From Bacteroidaceae bacterium HV4-6-C5C (GTDB lineage Bacteria > Bacteroidota > Bacteroidia > Bacteroidales > Bacteroidaceae): a DNA stretch of 64,000 nt. Both the position numbers and the translations under genes were made by a program. The stretch is from the NCBI GenBank assembly GCA_007896885.1, contig VOIU01000003.1:1-64000 (forward strand), read 5' to 3'. Below the pieces are notes generated by a model. That model worked only from the letters and a program-made list of their open reading frames with translations, was not told the origin of the DNA and did no database searches. This document shows positions 45,969 to 55,314 of this stretch, piece after piece. Each line of letters begins with the position of its first letter. The first letter of the stretch is position 1.

Positions 45969-46858
45969 AAATCAGCTTTCGATTTACTTTTTGTGACGAT
46001 GTATACTCCGGCAAAGACTAAAAGAATTGCGATTCCTTTCTGCCATCCGAATACACCGATTCCTAATATGATAGATACGATAGAAGCTACAATAGGCTGC
46101 ATATAGTTATACATGCTCACTACAGTAGGACGCAGGAGCTTTTGGGCTGTCATGATGCAGATATATGCAAAGAAAGTTCCTCCCAAAACAATATAAGCTA
46201 CATCGAGCAATGCCGTTCCCGGTATAATATCCCAATGTATTGCCGTGATATCACTATACGAGAAGGGAATATAGCAGATAGACGCATATACAAACATCCA
46301 TTTATTGAGTGTGACGGGGGAGTACTGCTGTGTTAATCCTTTAAAAGCAGTCAGATAGATGGAGAAGCTCAATTGCGCAACCATGCAAAGAAGGTCTCCC
46401 CAGATATTTCCGGCTCCCGATGCACCTGACTGACTACTCATAATGAGAATTAGCGCACCCATGGCACCGACAAAGATGCCGAGTACTTTTAGATTAGTGA
46501 CTGGTTCTTTGAGATATATTGCAGCCACAATCATGGTAATAATAGGAAGTGTTGTAGTGACAATAGATGCATCAATAGGGGATGTCAGGGAAAGGCCGAA
46601 AATAAAAACGCCTTGATTGAAGACCAAGGCGAACAAGGCTGCAAAGAAAAGTTTAAGCATATCTTTATGGTTAACATGCTCTCTCTTCACAAATATAGAA
46701 AGTAACCAGAACGCAGCAGCAGCTCCCACCATACGGAAGGTAGTCACAGACAGTGCGGAAAATTCTTGTAAGGCGGATTTACCGATGGGGGACATCAGTC
46801 CCCACATGATATTCGCACTAAGGGCGAGAATATGCCCTTTCATATTTTTATCGCTCAT
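45944..46858 (-). CDS. DMT-superfamily (EamA) transporter
   Basis: A 304-residue membrane protein with ten predicted helices in two EamA repeats. Repeat one includes LALSANIMWGLMSPIGK, SALSVTTFRMVGAA and FIFGLSLTSPIDASIVTTTLPI; repeat two includes GDLLCMVAQLSFSIYLTAFKG and VSMYNYMQPIVASIVSIILG. Proteins of this kind export amino acids, nucleosides or other metabolites; the substrate is not predictable. It is transcribed alone, divergent from the ATPase gene 83 bases away. Confidence 0.92.
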   Translation of the reverse strand: MSDKNMKGHILALSANIMWGLMSPIGKSALQEFSALSVTTFRMVGAAAAFWLLSIFVKREHVNHKDMLKLFFAALFALVFNQGVFIFGLSLTSPIDASIVTTTLPIITMIVAAIYLKEPVTNLKVLGIFVGAMGALILIMSSQSGASGAGNIWGDLLCMVAQLSFSIYLTAFKGLTQQYSPVTLNKWMFVYASICYIPFSYSDITAIHWDIIPGTALLDVAYIVLGGTFFAYICIMTAQKLLRPTVVSMYNYMQPIVASIVSIILGIGVFGWQKGIAILLVFAGVYIVTKSKSKADFEKAGREV

Positions 46859-46910
46859 CTTCTTTTCTTAAAATCGCTGCAAAAGTAATGAATTTATAAT
46901 TCGGAATGTT

Positions 46911-46918
46911 TATATTTG
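46911..46918 (+). promoter_or_regulatory. -7 box for the ATPase-DUF4435 pair
   Basis: TATATTTG fits TAnnTTTG and lies 24 bases before the ATPase ATG. The -33 position reads AATG rather than TTTG, so strength is uncertain. Confidence 0.45.
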
Positions 46919-46941
46919 CTTTTGATATAAAGCAATAAATT

Positions 46942-47769
46942 ATGGAACAGCAGGCTAATTACATTAAGCGGATTGAAATTCACAAGCTGTGGGACAGATA
47001 CAACATTGTTTGGGATTTACGCCCCGATGTTAATATTCTTTCTGGTATAAACGGAGTGGGAAAGACGACTATCCTCAACCGTTCCGTTACTTATCTCGAA
47101 AAACTCTCCGGTGAAATTAAAAAAGGTGAAATGGATGGAGTGCTTGTAGAGTTTGACCCTCCCGAAGCTACTTATATCCCTTATGACGTCATACGCAGTT
47201 ATGACCGACCTTTGATTATGGGAGATTTTACTGCTCACATGGCTGATCCGCATGTGAAATCGGAAATGGATTGGCAACTATATCTCCTGCAGCGCCGTTA
47301 CCTTGATTATCAGGTAAATATCGGGAATAAGATGATCGATCTCCTATCCGGTGATGAGGCTCAGCGTGAACAAGCTGCTTTATTGTCAAAGCCGAAAAGG
47401 ACTTTCCAAAATCTGATTGATCGTTTATTTGGCTACACCCGTAAAACGATAGACCGAAAGAGCAATGAGATTGTTTTTTATCAGGATGGTGAACGACTAC
47501 TGCCTTATAAGCTTTCGTCCGGTGAGAAACAGATGCTAATTATATTACTCACCGCATTGGTTCAAGATAATCGGCATCATGTTCTTTTTATGGATGAGCC
47601 GGAGGCTTCGCTTCATATCGAATGGCAACAAAAGCTTATCAGTATGATAAAAGAACTTAATCCTAATGTACAGTTGATCTTGACTACGCATTCTCCTGCT
47701 GTGATAATGGAAGGCTGGTTGGATGCGGTGACTGAAGTCAGTGATATTGCTGTTTCCGTGAAAGAATAA
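46942..47769 (+). CDS. Small AAA/ABC-type ATPase, partner of the DUF4435 protein (AriA-like)
   Basis: A 275-residue SMC/ABC-type ATPase of the AAA15/RecF-like class. Walker A is GINGVGKTT (35-43), the ABC signature LSSGEKQ (191-197), Walker B HVLFMDEPEAS with Asp218-Glu219, and the switch histidine in LILTTHSPA near 250. Between Walker A and the signature there is only a short helical insert instead of a long coiled coil, so it is a compact version. The next gene, 82 bases later, encodes a DUF4435/TOPRIM protein. ATPase plus DUF4435 is the pairing of the PARIS defence system (AriA, AriB); described AriA proteins are larger, so this is an architectural match only. It could alternatively be a conserved housekeeping pair. 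Confidence 0.85.
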   Translation: MEQQANYIKRIEIHKLWDRYNIVWDLRPDVNILSGINGVGKTTILNRSVTYLEKLSGEIKKGEMDGVLVEFDPPEATYIPYDVIRSYDRPLIMGDFTAHMADPHVKSEMDWQLYLLQRRYLDYQVNIGNKMIDLLSGDEAQREQAALLSKPKRTFQNLIDRLFGYTRKTIDRKSNEIVFYQDGERLLPYKLSSGEKQMLIILLTALVQDNRHHVLFMDEPEASLHIEWQQKLISMIKELNPNVQLILTTHSPAVIMEGWLDAVTEVSDIAVSVKE

Positions 47770-47851
47770 CTCCTGCCTCTTTCGCCCGATTTGTGGTAAT
47801 ATGTTGAATTAAAAATAAATGGATCAGCTCTTTGGTCTGTAAACGGTAAAT

Positions 47852-48865
47852 ATGGCAATATCCTTACAACATAATCTTACTTCTTCATATTTTGACGCTG
47901 CGAACAAGCTGTACTCAAAGAAAGTCCGGAGGCGCATTGTTGCTTATGTGGAGAGTTTTGATGATATAGCTTTCTGGCGTGCGTTATTAGCAGAATTTGA
48001 AAATGATGAATTTTATTTTCAGGTAATGCTTCCTTCTTCTACTTCACTGAGCAAAGGTAAGAAGATGGTATTGATGAATACGCTTGATACCGATGCGTTG
48101 GGCAGAAGCATGATTGCTTGCGTGGATAGCGATTATGACCTGTTGTTACAAGGCGCTACAAATGTTTCGCGTAAAATCAACAGTAATCCATATATTTTTC
48201 AGACCTACGGTTATGCTATAGAAAGCTTCTTATGTTATGCCGAAAGTTTGCATGAGGTTTGTGTACAGGCTACCTTAAACGATCGTAAGTTAATGGATTT
48301 TCCTGCTTTCATGAAAGAATACTCTCAAATAGCTTATCCGCTTTTTCTTTGGAACATCTGGTTTTACCGCCAAAGAGATACAAATACATTTCCAATGTAT
48401 GATTTCAACACTTGTGTGCGGATACAAGATATCAGTACTCGATATCCGGAGCGTGCTTTAAGTGAGATGCAACAATGTGTATCTAAGAAAGTTGCCGAAT
48501 TGGAAAGAAGCTTTCCTAAAAATGTTACTGAAGTCAAAGGTTTGGCAGAAGAATTAAGTAAATTGGGTTTGACTCCCGATACGACTTACCTTTATATCCA
48601 GGGACATCATATCATGGACAATGTGGTGATGAAATTGCTCATTCCTGTGTGTACGGTTTTACGCCGTGAGCGGGAAGCCGAAATCAAGAAACTGGCGGAA
48701 CATAATGAGCAGTTCCGTAATGAGTTAACTAGTTATGAGCACAGTCAGACTAATGTGGAGTTGATGCTAAAGAAAAATACGGGCTATAAGAGCCTCTATC
48801 TTTACAAATGGCTCAAAGAAGATATTGCAGAATTTATGAAGAAGACGAAAGGAAAGATATCTTGA
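47852..48865 (+). CDS. DUF4435 protein with TOPRIM-like nuclease motifs (AriB-like)
   Basis: A 337-residue protein of the DUF4435 type. Near the N-terminus Glu34 in VAYVESFDDIAFWR and the pair Asp92/Asp94 in ACVDSDYD reproduce the E...DxD metal-binding pattern of TOPRIM nucleases. A segment around 110-125 (NPYIFQTYGYAIESFLCY) continues the DUF4435 pattern. The C-terminal ~100 residues are helical and charged, with a possible coiled coil (REREAEIKKLAEHNEQF). In PARIS, the DUF4435 subunit AriB is held by the ATPase AriA and released as a toxic tRNA nuclease when a phage trigger is sensed. All catalytic residues appear intact. The neighbours (DMT transporter, MscS channel) are not defence genes. 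Confidence 0.82.
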   Translation: MAISLQHNLTSSYFDAANKLYSKKVRRRIVAYVESFDDIAFWRALLAEFENDEFYFQVMLPSSTSLSKGKKMVLMNTLDTDALGRSMIACVDSDYDLLLQGATNVSRKINSNPYIFQTYGYAIESFLCYAESLHEVCVQATLNDRKLMDFPAFMKEYSQIAYPLFLWNIWFYRQRDTNTFPMYDFNTCVRIQDISTRYPERALSEMQQCVSKKVAELERSFPKNVTEVKGLAEELSKLGLTPDTTYLYIQGHHIMDNVVMKLLIPVCTVLRREREAEIKKLAEHNEQFRNELTSYEHSQTNVELMLKKNTGYKSLYLYKWLKEDIAEFMKKTKGKIS

Positions 48866-48982
48866 TAAAGCTGAAAAACCGTATTACGAAAAGATTAATA
48901 AGATTGGCTTAATTTTTTGAAAACGGTGATGAATAGAGTTGTAAAGGGAGTTAAGAATAATATATAATATAGGAATGAGAGG

Positions 48983-50236
48983 ATGAATATTGTTGAGCAA
49001 ATTAAAGAGGGATTGGTTTCACTAGGTTTCGGACAGTCATTAGCCGATCAGTTGGATCAGTTTGTGGCTTTTGCGGGAGTGCTTGTCATTGCATTCTTTG
49101 CAGATGCCATTTGCCGTAAGATCTTACTTCGGATTGTATCCCATCTTGTTAAACGGACTAAAGCGACATGGGATGATATAATTTTCGATCGTAAGGTTAT
49201 GGTACATTTAAGTCGGATGGTGGCTCCTGTTATTATTTATATTCTTATACCAGTTGCTTTTTCGCAAACCGATACACCAACATTGGATTTTATTCTGAGG
49301 ATGTGTTTGGTTTACATTATTATATCTTTTATCAGCTTTGTCAGCTCTTTCATGTCTGCAGTCTATACGGTGTATAGCGAGAAAGACCAGTTTCGTGATC
49401 GACCGTTGAAGGGATTATTGCAGACGGCTCAAGTTGTTCTGTTCTTTATTGGTGGCATCATAGCTATAAGTGTGCTTGTTGATAAATCGCCCATGTTTTT
49501 GCTGACGGGATTGGGAGCATCTGCAGCTATCCTGATGCTAGTATTCAAAGACAGCATTATGGGGTTTGTCTCCGGGATACAACTTTCAGCAAACAAAATG
49601 TTGAAGGTTGGCGACTGGATTGCCATGCCCAAATATAATGCCGACGGTACAGTGATTGAAGTCACACTTAATACGGTTAAAGTACGGAATTGGGATAATA
49701 CAATCATCACAATTCCGCCTTATGCATTGGTTAGCGACTCTTTTCAGAACTGGCGTGGAATGCAAGAGAGTGGGGGAAGACGGGTGAAACGGTCGGTTAA
49801 TATAGACATGAACAGTGTGAAGTTCTGCACTCCGGAGATGTTGGAAAAATATCGTAAGATACACTTGCTGAGAGATTATATCAATATCACCGAAGACGTT
49901 GTCAAAAAATATAATGAAGATAACTCCATTGATAATTCAGTTTTGGTAAATGGCCGCCGCCAAACCAATCTCGGCGTATTTAGAGCATATCTGACTCAAT
50001 ATCTCAAGAACCTTCCTGAAGTAAACCAGGAACTGACTTGTATGGTTCGCCAATTGCAACCCACCGATCATGGTATACCTGTTGAATTATACTTTTTCTC
50101 TGCTATTAAAGAATGGGTAATCTATGAAGGTGTGCAGGCCGATGTATTTGATCATGTTCTGGCAATTATCCCCGAATTTGACTTGAGTGTCTTTCAATCT
50201 CCGTCAGGGGCTGACTTTGCAAGAGTACTGCATTAA
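48983..50236 (+). CDS. MscS-family mechanosensitive channel (YbdG-like)
   Basis: A 417-residue inner-membrane protein with five hydrophobic segments in the first ~200 residues. The pore-lining helix region is LTGLGASAAILMLVFKDSIMGFVSGIQL, containing the Gly/Ala packing pattern and the F-K-D turn of MscS proteins, followed by the beta domain motif VGDWIAMPKYNADGTVIEVTLNTVKVRNWDNTIITIPPY. The length and the large C-terminal domain resemble E. coli YbdG/miniconductance channels rather than MscS itself. It should protect against hypo-osmotic shock. It starts 117 bases after the DUF4435 gene without an obvious terminator between, so read-through is possible. Confidence 0.93.
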   Translation: MNIVEQIKEGLVSLGFGQSLADQLDQFVAFAGVLVIAFFADAICRKILLRIVSHLVKRTKATWDDIIFDRKVMVHLSRMVAPVIIYILIPVAFSQTDTPTLDFILRMCLVYIIISFISFVSSFMSAVYTVYSEKDQFRDRPLKGLLQTAQVVLFFIGGIIAISVLVDKSPMFLLTGLGASAAILMLVFKDSIMGFVSGIQLSANKMLKVGDWIAMPKYNADGTVIEVTLNTVKVRNWDNTIITIPPYALVSDSFQNWRGMQESGGRRVKRSVNIDMNSVKFCTPEMLEKYRKIHLLRDYINITEDVVKKYNEDNSIDNSVLVNGRRQTNLGVFRAYLTQYLKNLPEVNQELTCMVRQLQPTDHGIPVELYFFSAIKEWVIYEGVQADVFDHVLAIIPEFDLSVFQSPSGADFARVLH

Positions 50237-50330
50237 GCTAAGTTTCTCCTTTTTATACTTGTCGAATAAGAATTATGGCATATTGAACTAGAGAGATACT
50301 CAATCCATTTAGTGACTACTATATTTTTAG

Positions 50331-50364
50331 GGAGGCTTTCTTCAGTAAGATTGCCTCCTTTTTT
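50331..50364 (+). terminator. Terminator of the MscS gene
   Basis: GGAGGC (50331-50336) pairs with GCCTCC (50353-50358), followed by TTTTTT, about 95 bases after the stop codon. Confidence 0.75.
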
Positions 50365-50775
50365 ATTCTACAGAGATCAATATCAGTATATTTATGGTTC
50401 TAATGATCTTTTATAATAGTAAAAACAAAAGCGAACCCGTATGAGTATTCGGTAGGTATACCTATCATTTTAGTCTTTTATAATGACGAAATATTTTTTG
50501 GAGAGAGCCCTGGCTCAGCTCTCTTTAAGGAAAGATAAATATCAAATCGTGATGTGAGTATGGATCACTTCTATAGTGATGGTAGATCAGTCGTATTCTC
50601 ATCCTACTTCAGTCATATACTGATTAGTCCCTCTTTCAGAGACTGCACTTAATAGCTTCTAGGCTTTATAATTCTCTTTTCGAATAAAATGGAATATACG
50701 AAAGGAAGTAGCTGTACAAAGCGTAGACGTTATAAGATTTTCAGCTTGCATCTCATCTTATTTGATTAGAATCAT

Positions 50776-50813
50776 GAAAAAGCCCCACTCTCGGATATAA
50801 CCGGGAATGAGGC
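50776..50813 (-). terminator. Terminator of the TonB receptor / beta-helix operon
   Basis: On the minus strand GCCTCATTCCCGG and CCGAGAGTGGGGC form a 13-bp stem with G-U pairs and a 6-base loop, followed by TTTTTC. It lies 37 bases after the lipoprotein stop codon. Confidence 0.75.
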
Positions 50814-50850
50814 ATATAAATCCAAATAAAAGTATGCGGAAACGGCTTAA

Positions 50851-52443
50851 TTAATAAGCTGTATTTTGTGGATCAAAGTTTGTCCAACCATCCATCCAAG
50901 TATCGCTTGCACCGCTGAATGCACCGGCATAAGTTACTGTGGTGAAACCTGTCAGACTTGTGAAGCTTGCACCGTTAAGAAGCGGGCTACCTGCAGCAGG
51001 ACAGTAGTTTTGACCTACGCTCTTAGGATCTGTCAGGTTCAAGTTAGCTTCAGTAAGAGTTGCATTATTAGTGAATCCACTGGTTTTGAAGAATGTAGTG
51101 GAGAATGATGGTTGGTTAGCATCGTATGAAGGTGTATTTTTACCATCTACTACATTCCATGTAGCAAGCTGATCTTCATATTTCTTATTGTAATCACTGC
51201 CTGTAACACCCATACCAGCAAAGAACAAGTTCTGTAATTTGATGAGCCCATTGGTTGCGTAAGTACGGCAGCTACCTAATTCATTGTCTATAATCAAGCC
51301 GATAGGCCAACCCACTGCAACAGAGTTATAGCAGTTCAACTTGCTGTCGCGACGGATATGCATTGCTGATTGGAACTTACCAAGTGCAGCAGTATTATCA
51401 GGTTTCATGCTTCCTGCTGTAATATAGGTTGCATCATTCTTGAAGCCGGCAGTAAGATTTTTGCTGGTCATCGGACCTATAAGAGTGACATTACTGAATG
51501 CAGCAGTAGTATGTGGATCAGTATTTGCTCCGGTAGCGTTGTTATCTGACTCAAAGCTATTGGATTGAGAAGTATCGGCAATGCGTGGATCGCGTACAGA
51601 AAGGCAGAATTGTACTTTTCCGGCGAATCCGTTGTCGGTGTCGAAGTCATCATCCCATCCTTTGTAAGCCACTAGATACTTACAGTTTACAGAGCCTCCG
51701 AACCATTCGAAAGAGTCGTCATTGGAGTAGGAAACTTGAATATGGTCTACAGTAGTACCGCTGCCAACCGAACCGAAAGTAACTCCATTGATTTCTTTGT
51801 CGGTTTGGAATGGGTAACCTGCGAATTCTACACGGATATATCGGAAAACGCCTGAATTATCATCCGCTATTTGACCCTTACCATGTACTGTCTTAGGGCC
51901 ACCTTCAATCTGTTGTCCAGCTGAACCATTGTTGTTTAATCCGTTACCACAGATAATTAAGCCTCCCCAGTCACCTGGACGGCGACTACCGGCAGCTTGT
52001 GCGGAAGTAAATACGATTGGAGAAGTGGCAGTACCCTCGGCATAGACTTTAGCTCCCGGTTCTATAATAAGGGCAGCTCTTGTTAGTTTATCACCTTTAA
52101 TAATGGTACCTGCTTCTATGGTTAATTCTGCTCCTGAGCGTACGTAAACCCAACCTTTCAGACTGTAAGTTCCTTTTTTAATAGTTTGTTTTCCGGTAAA
52201 GCAGAATTCTTGTCCACCATTACCTATCTGAGTTCCATTATTAAACAGAATACCATCACTGGTTGCTATTCCTGCATATCCTTTTCCGTCTACTGTTGGA
52301 TAAGTGATCACAGGCTCTGTACCAGTAGTCGGTGGTTCGTTGTTGTCGTCATTGCTGTCGCTACATGCGCTCATTGCAGTGAAGGCTACAGCCATAAAGA
52401 AAAGACTGCTCCATTTCATAACGTTCATTTTTAATTGTTTCAT
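50851..52443 (-). CDS. Surface lipoprotein with right-handed beta-helix
   Basis: A 530-residue lipoprotein: the signal sequence ends FTAMSACSDSNDD (Cys27), and the acidic run after the cysteine fits the Bacteroides surface-export signal. Start codons at 52443, 52428 and 52419 are all possible. The body is a beta-helix: WVYVRSGAELTIEAGTIIKG, AALIIEPGAKVYAEGT, GDWGGLIICGNG, IRVEFAG, YSNDDSFEWFGGSVNCKYLVA. Similar proteins are common in Bacteroidetes next to TonB-dependent receptors and are described only as hypothetical or cell-surface proteins. It lies 47 bases after the receptor gene and likely works with it, perhaps as surface ligand-binding partner in place of SusD. The ligand is unknown. 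Confidence 0.78.
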   Translation of the reverse strand: MKQLKMNVMKWSSLFFMAVAFTAMSACSDSNDDNNEPPTTGTEPVITYPTVDGKGYAGIATSDGILFNNGTQIGNGGQEFCFTGKQTIKKGTYSLKGWVYVRSGAELTIEAGTIIKGDKLTRAALIIEPGAKVYAEGTATSPIVFTSAQAAGSRRPGDWGGLIICGNGLNNNGSAGQQIEGGPKTVHGKGQIADDNSGVFRYIRVEFAGYPFQTDKEINGVTFGSVGSGTTVDHIQVSYSNDDSFEWFGGSVNCKYLVAYKGWDDDFDTDNGFAGKVQFCLSVRDPRIADTSQSNSFESDNNATGANTDPHTTAAFSNVTLIGPMTSKNLTAGFKNDATYITAGSMKPDNTAALGKFQSAMHIRRDSKLNCYNSVAVGWPIGLIIDNELGSCRTYATNGLIKLQNLFFAGMGVTGSDYNKKYEDQLATWNVVDGKNTPSYDANQPSFSTTFFKTSGFTNNATLTEANLNLTDPKSVGQNYCPAAGSPLLNGASFTSLTGFTTVTYAGAFSGASDTWMDGWTNFDPQNTAY

Positions 52444-52490
52444 AATTATTTTTGTTTTTTACGGGGAACTTCCCCAGTTAATATTCTATT

Positions 52491-55289
52491 TTAAAATGAG
52501 TATGTCACGGACATATTGAAATTACGTCCAGGCTTATAACTCTTTGTTACTTCTTCGTATTTGATATTATCTCCTGCACTGTTTGTTGCATTTCCGAATT
52601 GTTTGAAGTTAACGCGTTGTGCTAGTAGATCACGTACGCCTGCTTTTATCTCAAATCCTCCTATTTTTTTGCTGACAGAGAGGTCTATGGCATCATGAGG
52701 CATCTCATAAGAGTTGGGAATAGTACTTGTTTGATCACCACTGGTTCCTACTGTACGTCCTACACCAATAATTCGTTTTCCAATGCGGTTATATAGTGCC
52801 GCTATGTTTAGGTTCCATTTTGGATGTTGATAGAATACACCCGTATTGATGAGATAAGGAGATTGCCCTTGCATGGGGCGGTCTTCTTCTTTGCTGCCTT
52901 TTTCAAATTTCACTTTACTCTTAATCAATGAGCCATTGAATGACCAACTGAAGTTTGGCAGACCTATAAAATCCAGGTTCTTGCGTAGATCCACTTCAAC
53001 TCCGTAGTTATTGGCTGCTTTTGCGTTTTTATTGGAGTAAACGAGATCTGTTCCACCGGCTACTGTATATGTCCATTCAATAGGGGAATCAAAATGTTTA
53101 TAGAATAAAGCGACTGAAACAGATTCTCCGTTTGATGGATACCATTCATAGCGAAAATCTATATTGTGAATATAAGACGGTTTTAATGATGGATCACCTT
53201 CTACGTTTGAACCCAAATCGAAATCATAATAAACGGAAGTGGATAATTCGCGGAACTCGGGGCGATTTACCGATTTGCCATAGGCAAGGCGGAATTGTTG
53301 TTTGTCGGTTAGCTTATAAGTTGCATTTACCGATGGAAACAGGTCATTATATTTATAGAACATGCTTCGGTGGCTTTCTACGTCATCCCTTGTATTCCCG
53401 ATCATTTCCAATTTGGTATATTCGTAGCGAATTCCTGCATAAAGATCAATTCGTGAGCTTATTGGAAGATTGGCACTGATATATCCGGCTCCTAACAAGT
53501 TGTTCCCGGAATAGTCATTTCTTTTCTGTACCTGTTCATACATGAATAGTTTGTCTTCTCCGTAATTATTGTCAATCATAAGTTGGGTGGGCAGATCAAA
53601 ATTCTTAAAGCCGTTCGGCATACTATTTCCCCAACTGTAAAGGAATAGACGGGTGTTGTAAGTACGTGTACGGTATTCTCCGTAAGCGCCGGCTTTCAGA
53701 GTAGGTGTAAAATCTCCAAACTGCAAGTCACGTTGATAATTGACATTTGCCGAACCAACATGTTCATCAAGACGGGTAAATTCGCGACTGATGTCATTAC
53801 CGGCGGTTAAGGCAATGGTTCCCGGTTCATCATTATCATTCAGTATATAACGACGGCGATCGGGAAGAAGTCGGTTGGCGTAAGAATATCCGGCACTCCA
53901 GTCAAGTTTGCTATCCTCGAAAGTATGTTTACCCGTGAATTGTCCGTTATAAGTGCTACGGCTGGAGTAATAATATTCGTATGTCTTTTCGTTATTACTT
54001 TGAGCATCTTTTCCATAACGGCTGGTGTAGCGGTTCTTTCCAATCTGATTGAAGATATTCTTGAATTCGTAGTGATTATGGCTATTCTTGGGCTGGTACA
54101 TGAAGTTGAGTAAAGCTCCTACACGTACATCATTATTATATTGGTTGTCTGTGCTTCTGCGCAGATATACAGAGTGATCATTTACGGCATCATAAGATCC
54201 GAACAGTGAATTCTCCATATTCAAATAAGTCTTATAAGTATTGCTGTAATTGAGAGATGCAAGTACTCCGAATTGACGACCACTTTCTGTTTCCCAACGG
54301 TGGGCATAGTTCACATTAAGTTTCAAGTCTCCAACAGGCTTCTTTGTTTTAACTGTCCAGTCATTGTTCAGTCCGTTATTAAGCAAATCAATACGGTTGG
54401 AGTTATTCGGGAATGTATTCATGGTACTTTTTATACCTCCGTCAAGTGACCTTAGTCCATTATCGAAACCGAGGAAATCAGTAGAACTACCTTGGTTATA
54501 AATGAAATCTTTGAAATGGGTTTGATCGTTAATGCTTGTTCCCAAAGAGATGTTAAATGAATTTTCACTGGGCATATCCTTTGTATTCACCATGATGAAT
54601 CCTCCGGTAAAGTCTGCCGGATATTCAGGTGCAGGACTTTTTACGATGACCATATTGTCCAATTGTGAACTGGGGATGATATCAAATGAGAATGCACGTG
54701 AATCCGGTTCGGAACTGGGAACGGCACTGCCATTGATCCATACATTGTTATAGCGCTGTGATAAACCGCGAACCATGACAAATTTCTCATCTATAATGCT
54801 GACTCCAGGAACACGTTTAATAACTTCCGAAGCATCTTTATCCTGAGTTTTAGTGATTTGCTGGGCTGATACACCACTCTGAACAACAAGGCTTTGGCGT
54901 TGTTCGCTAATCAAAGCATTCTCTGTATTTCTCTTTTTCTGTCCAACGACGGATACTTCGCCAAGTACTTGTGTGTCGTTTTCCATTTCAAAATCCAACG
55001 TAAGTTCCGTCCCATCTACTTTCACATTAGCTTGGCGGATATTCTTATAACCAACATATCTGATTTCAAGGGTATAGATCCCTTGTTTTACAGGGAGGTT
55101 ATAGTTGCCGTCAACGTCTGCGATGGCTCCTAATGTTGTTCCAGCGATTTGAATTGTAGTTCCAGTCAAAGGCTCCTTTGTTAGTTTATCAATGACTTTT
55201 CCTTTAATTGTAGCTGCCATTCCTGCCGTGGTGAGAAGGAGTGCAAAAATGAAAATAAGGCTTTTCTTAATGTTTTTAGTGATACTCAT
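52491..55289 (-). CDS. TonB-dependent outer-membrane receptor (non-SusC type)
   Basis: A 932-residue receptor. After a signal peptide (residues 1-25, ends GMAA) comes a carboxypeptidase-regulatory-like domain (~27-110, GKVIDKLTKEPLTGTTIQIAG), then a plug domain beginning near 112 (LGEVSVVGQKKRNTENALI; DASEVIKRVPGVSIIDEKFVMVRGL) and a barrel ending NMSVTYSF. The sequence RVPGVSI / RGLSQRYNNVWINGS is the pattern of the TonB receptors often listed as iron-type, not of SusC. No SusD follows; instead a beta-helix lipoprotein is encoded. The substrate is unknown. Confidence 0.93.
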   Translation of the reverse strand: MSITKNIKKSLIFIFALLLTTAGMAATIKGKVIDKLTKEPLTGTTIQIAGTTLGAIADVDGNYNLPVKQGIYTLEIRYVGYKNIRQANVKVDGTELTLDFEMENDTQVLGEVSVVGQKKRNTENALISEQRQSLVVQSGVSAQQITKTQDKDASEVIKRVPGVSIIDEKFVMVRGLSQRYNNVWINGSAVPSSEPDSRAFSFDIIPSSQLDNMVIVKSPAPEYPADFTGGFIMVNTKDMPSENSFNISLGTSINDQTHFKDFIYNQGSSTDFLGFDNGLRSLDGGIKSTMNTFPNNSNRIDLLNNGLNNDWTVKTKKPVGDLKLNVNYAHRWETESGRQFGVLASLNYSNTYKTYLNMENSLFGSYDAVNDHSVYLRRSTDNQYNNDVRVGALLNFMYQPKNSHNHYEFKNIFNQIGKNRYTSRYGKDAQSNNEKTYEYYYSSRSTYNGQFTGKHTFEDSKLDWSAGYSYANRLLPDRRRYILNDNDEPGTIALTAGNDISREFTRLDEHVGSANVNYQRDLQFGDFTPTLKAGAYGEYRTRTYNTRLFLYSWGNSMPNGFKNFDLPTQLMIDNNYGEDKLFMYEQVQKRNDYSGNNLLGAGYISANLPISSRIDLYAGIRYEYTKLEMIGNTRDDVESHRSMFYKYNDLFPSVNATYKLTDKQQFRLAYGKSVNRPEFRELSTSVYYDFDLGSNVEGDPSLKPSYIHNIDFRYEWYPSNGESVSVALFYKHFDSPIEWTYTVAGGTDLVYSNKNAKAANNYGVEVDLRKNLDFIGLPNFSWSFNGSLIKSKVKFEKGSKEEDRPMQGQSPYLINTGVFYQHPKWNLNIAALYNRIGKRIIGVGRTVGTSGDQTSTIPNSYEMPHDAIDLSVSKKIGGFEIKAGVRDLLAQRVNFKQFGNATNSAGDNIKYEEVTKSYKPGRNFNMSVTYSF

Positions 55290-55314
55290 CTTTTATACTT
55301 TTATTTATCCGGTG

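Larger units (their letters stand above)
50237..50850. other. Spacer between MscS gene and beta-helix lipoprotein gene
   Basis: 614 bases without a gene. It holds the terminator of the MscS gene (50331-50364), a 12-bp perfect palindrome TAGGTATACCTA (50453-50464), a hairpin AGAGAGC/GCTCTCT (50502-50524) without a U-run, a small stem ATCACT/AGTGAT near 50566-50582, and the terminator of the lipoprotein operon (50776-50813). A non-coding RNA is possible but not shown. Confidence 0.5.

Noticed and set aside
50502-50524. AGAGAGC/GCTCTCT hairpin as a terminator
   Set aside because: Neither strand has a T run after the stem, so it is not a rho-independent terminator.
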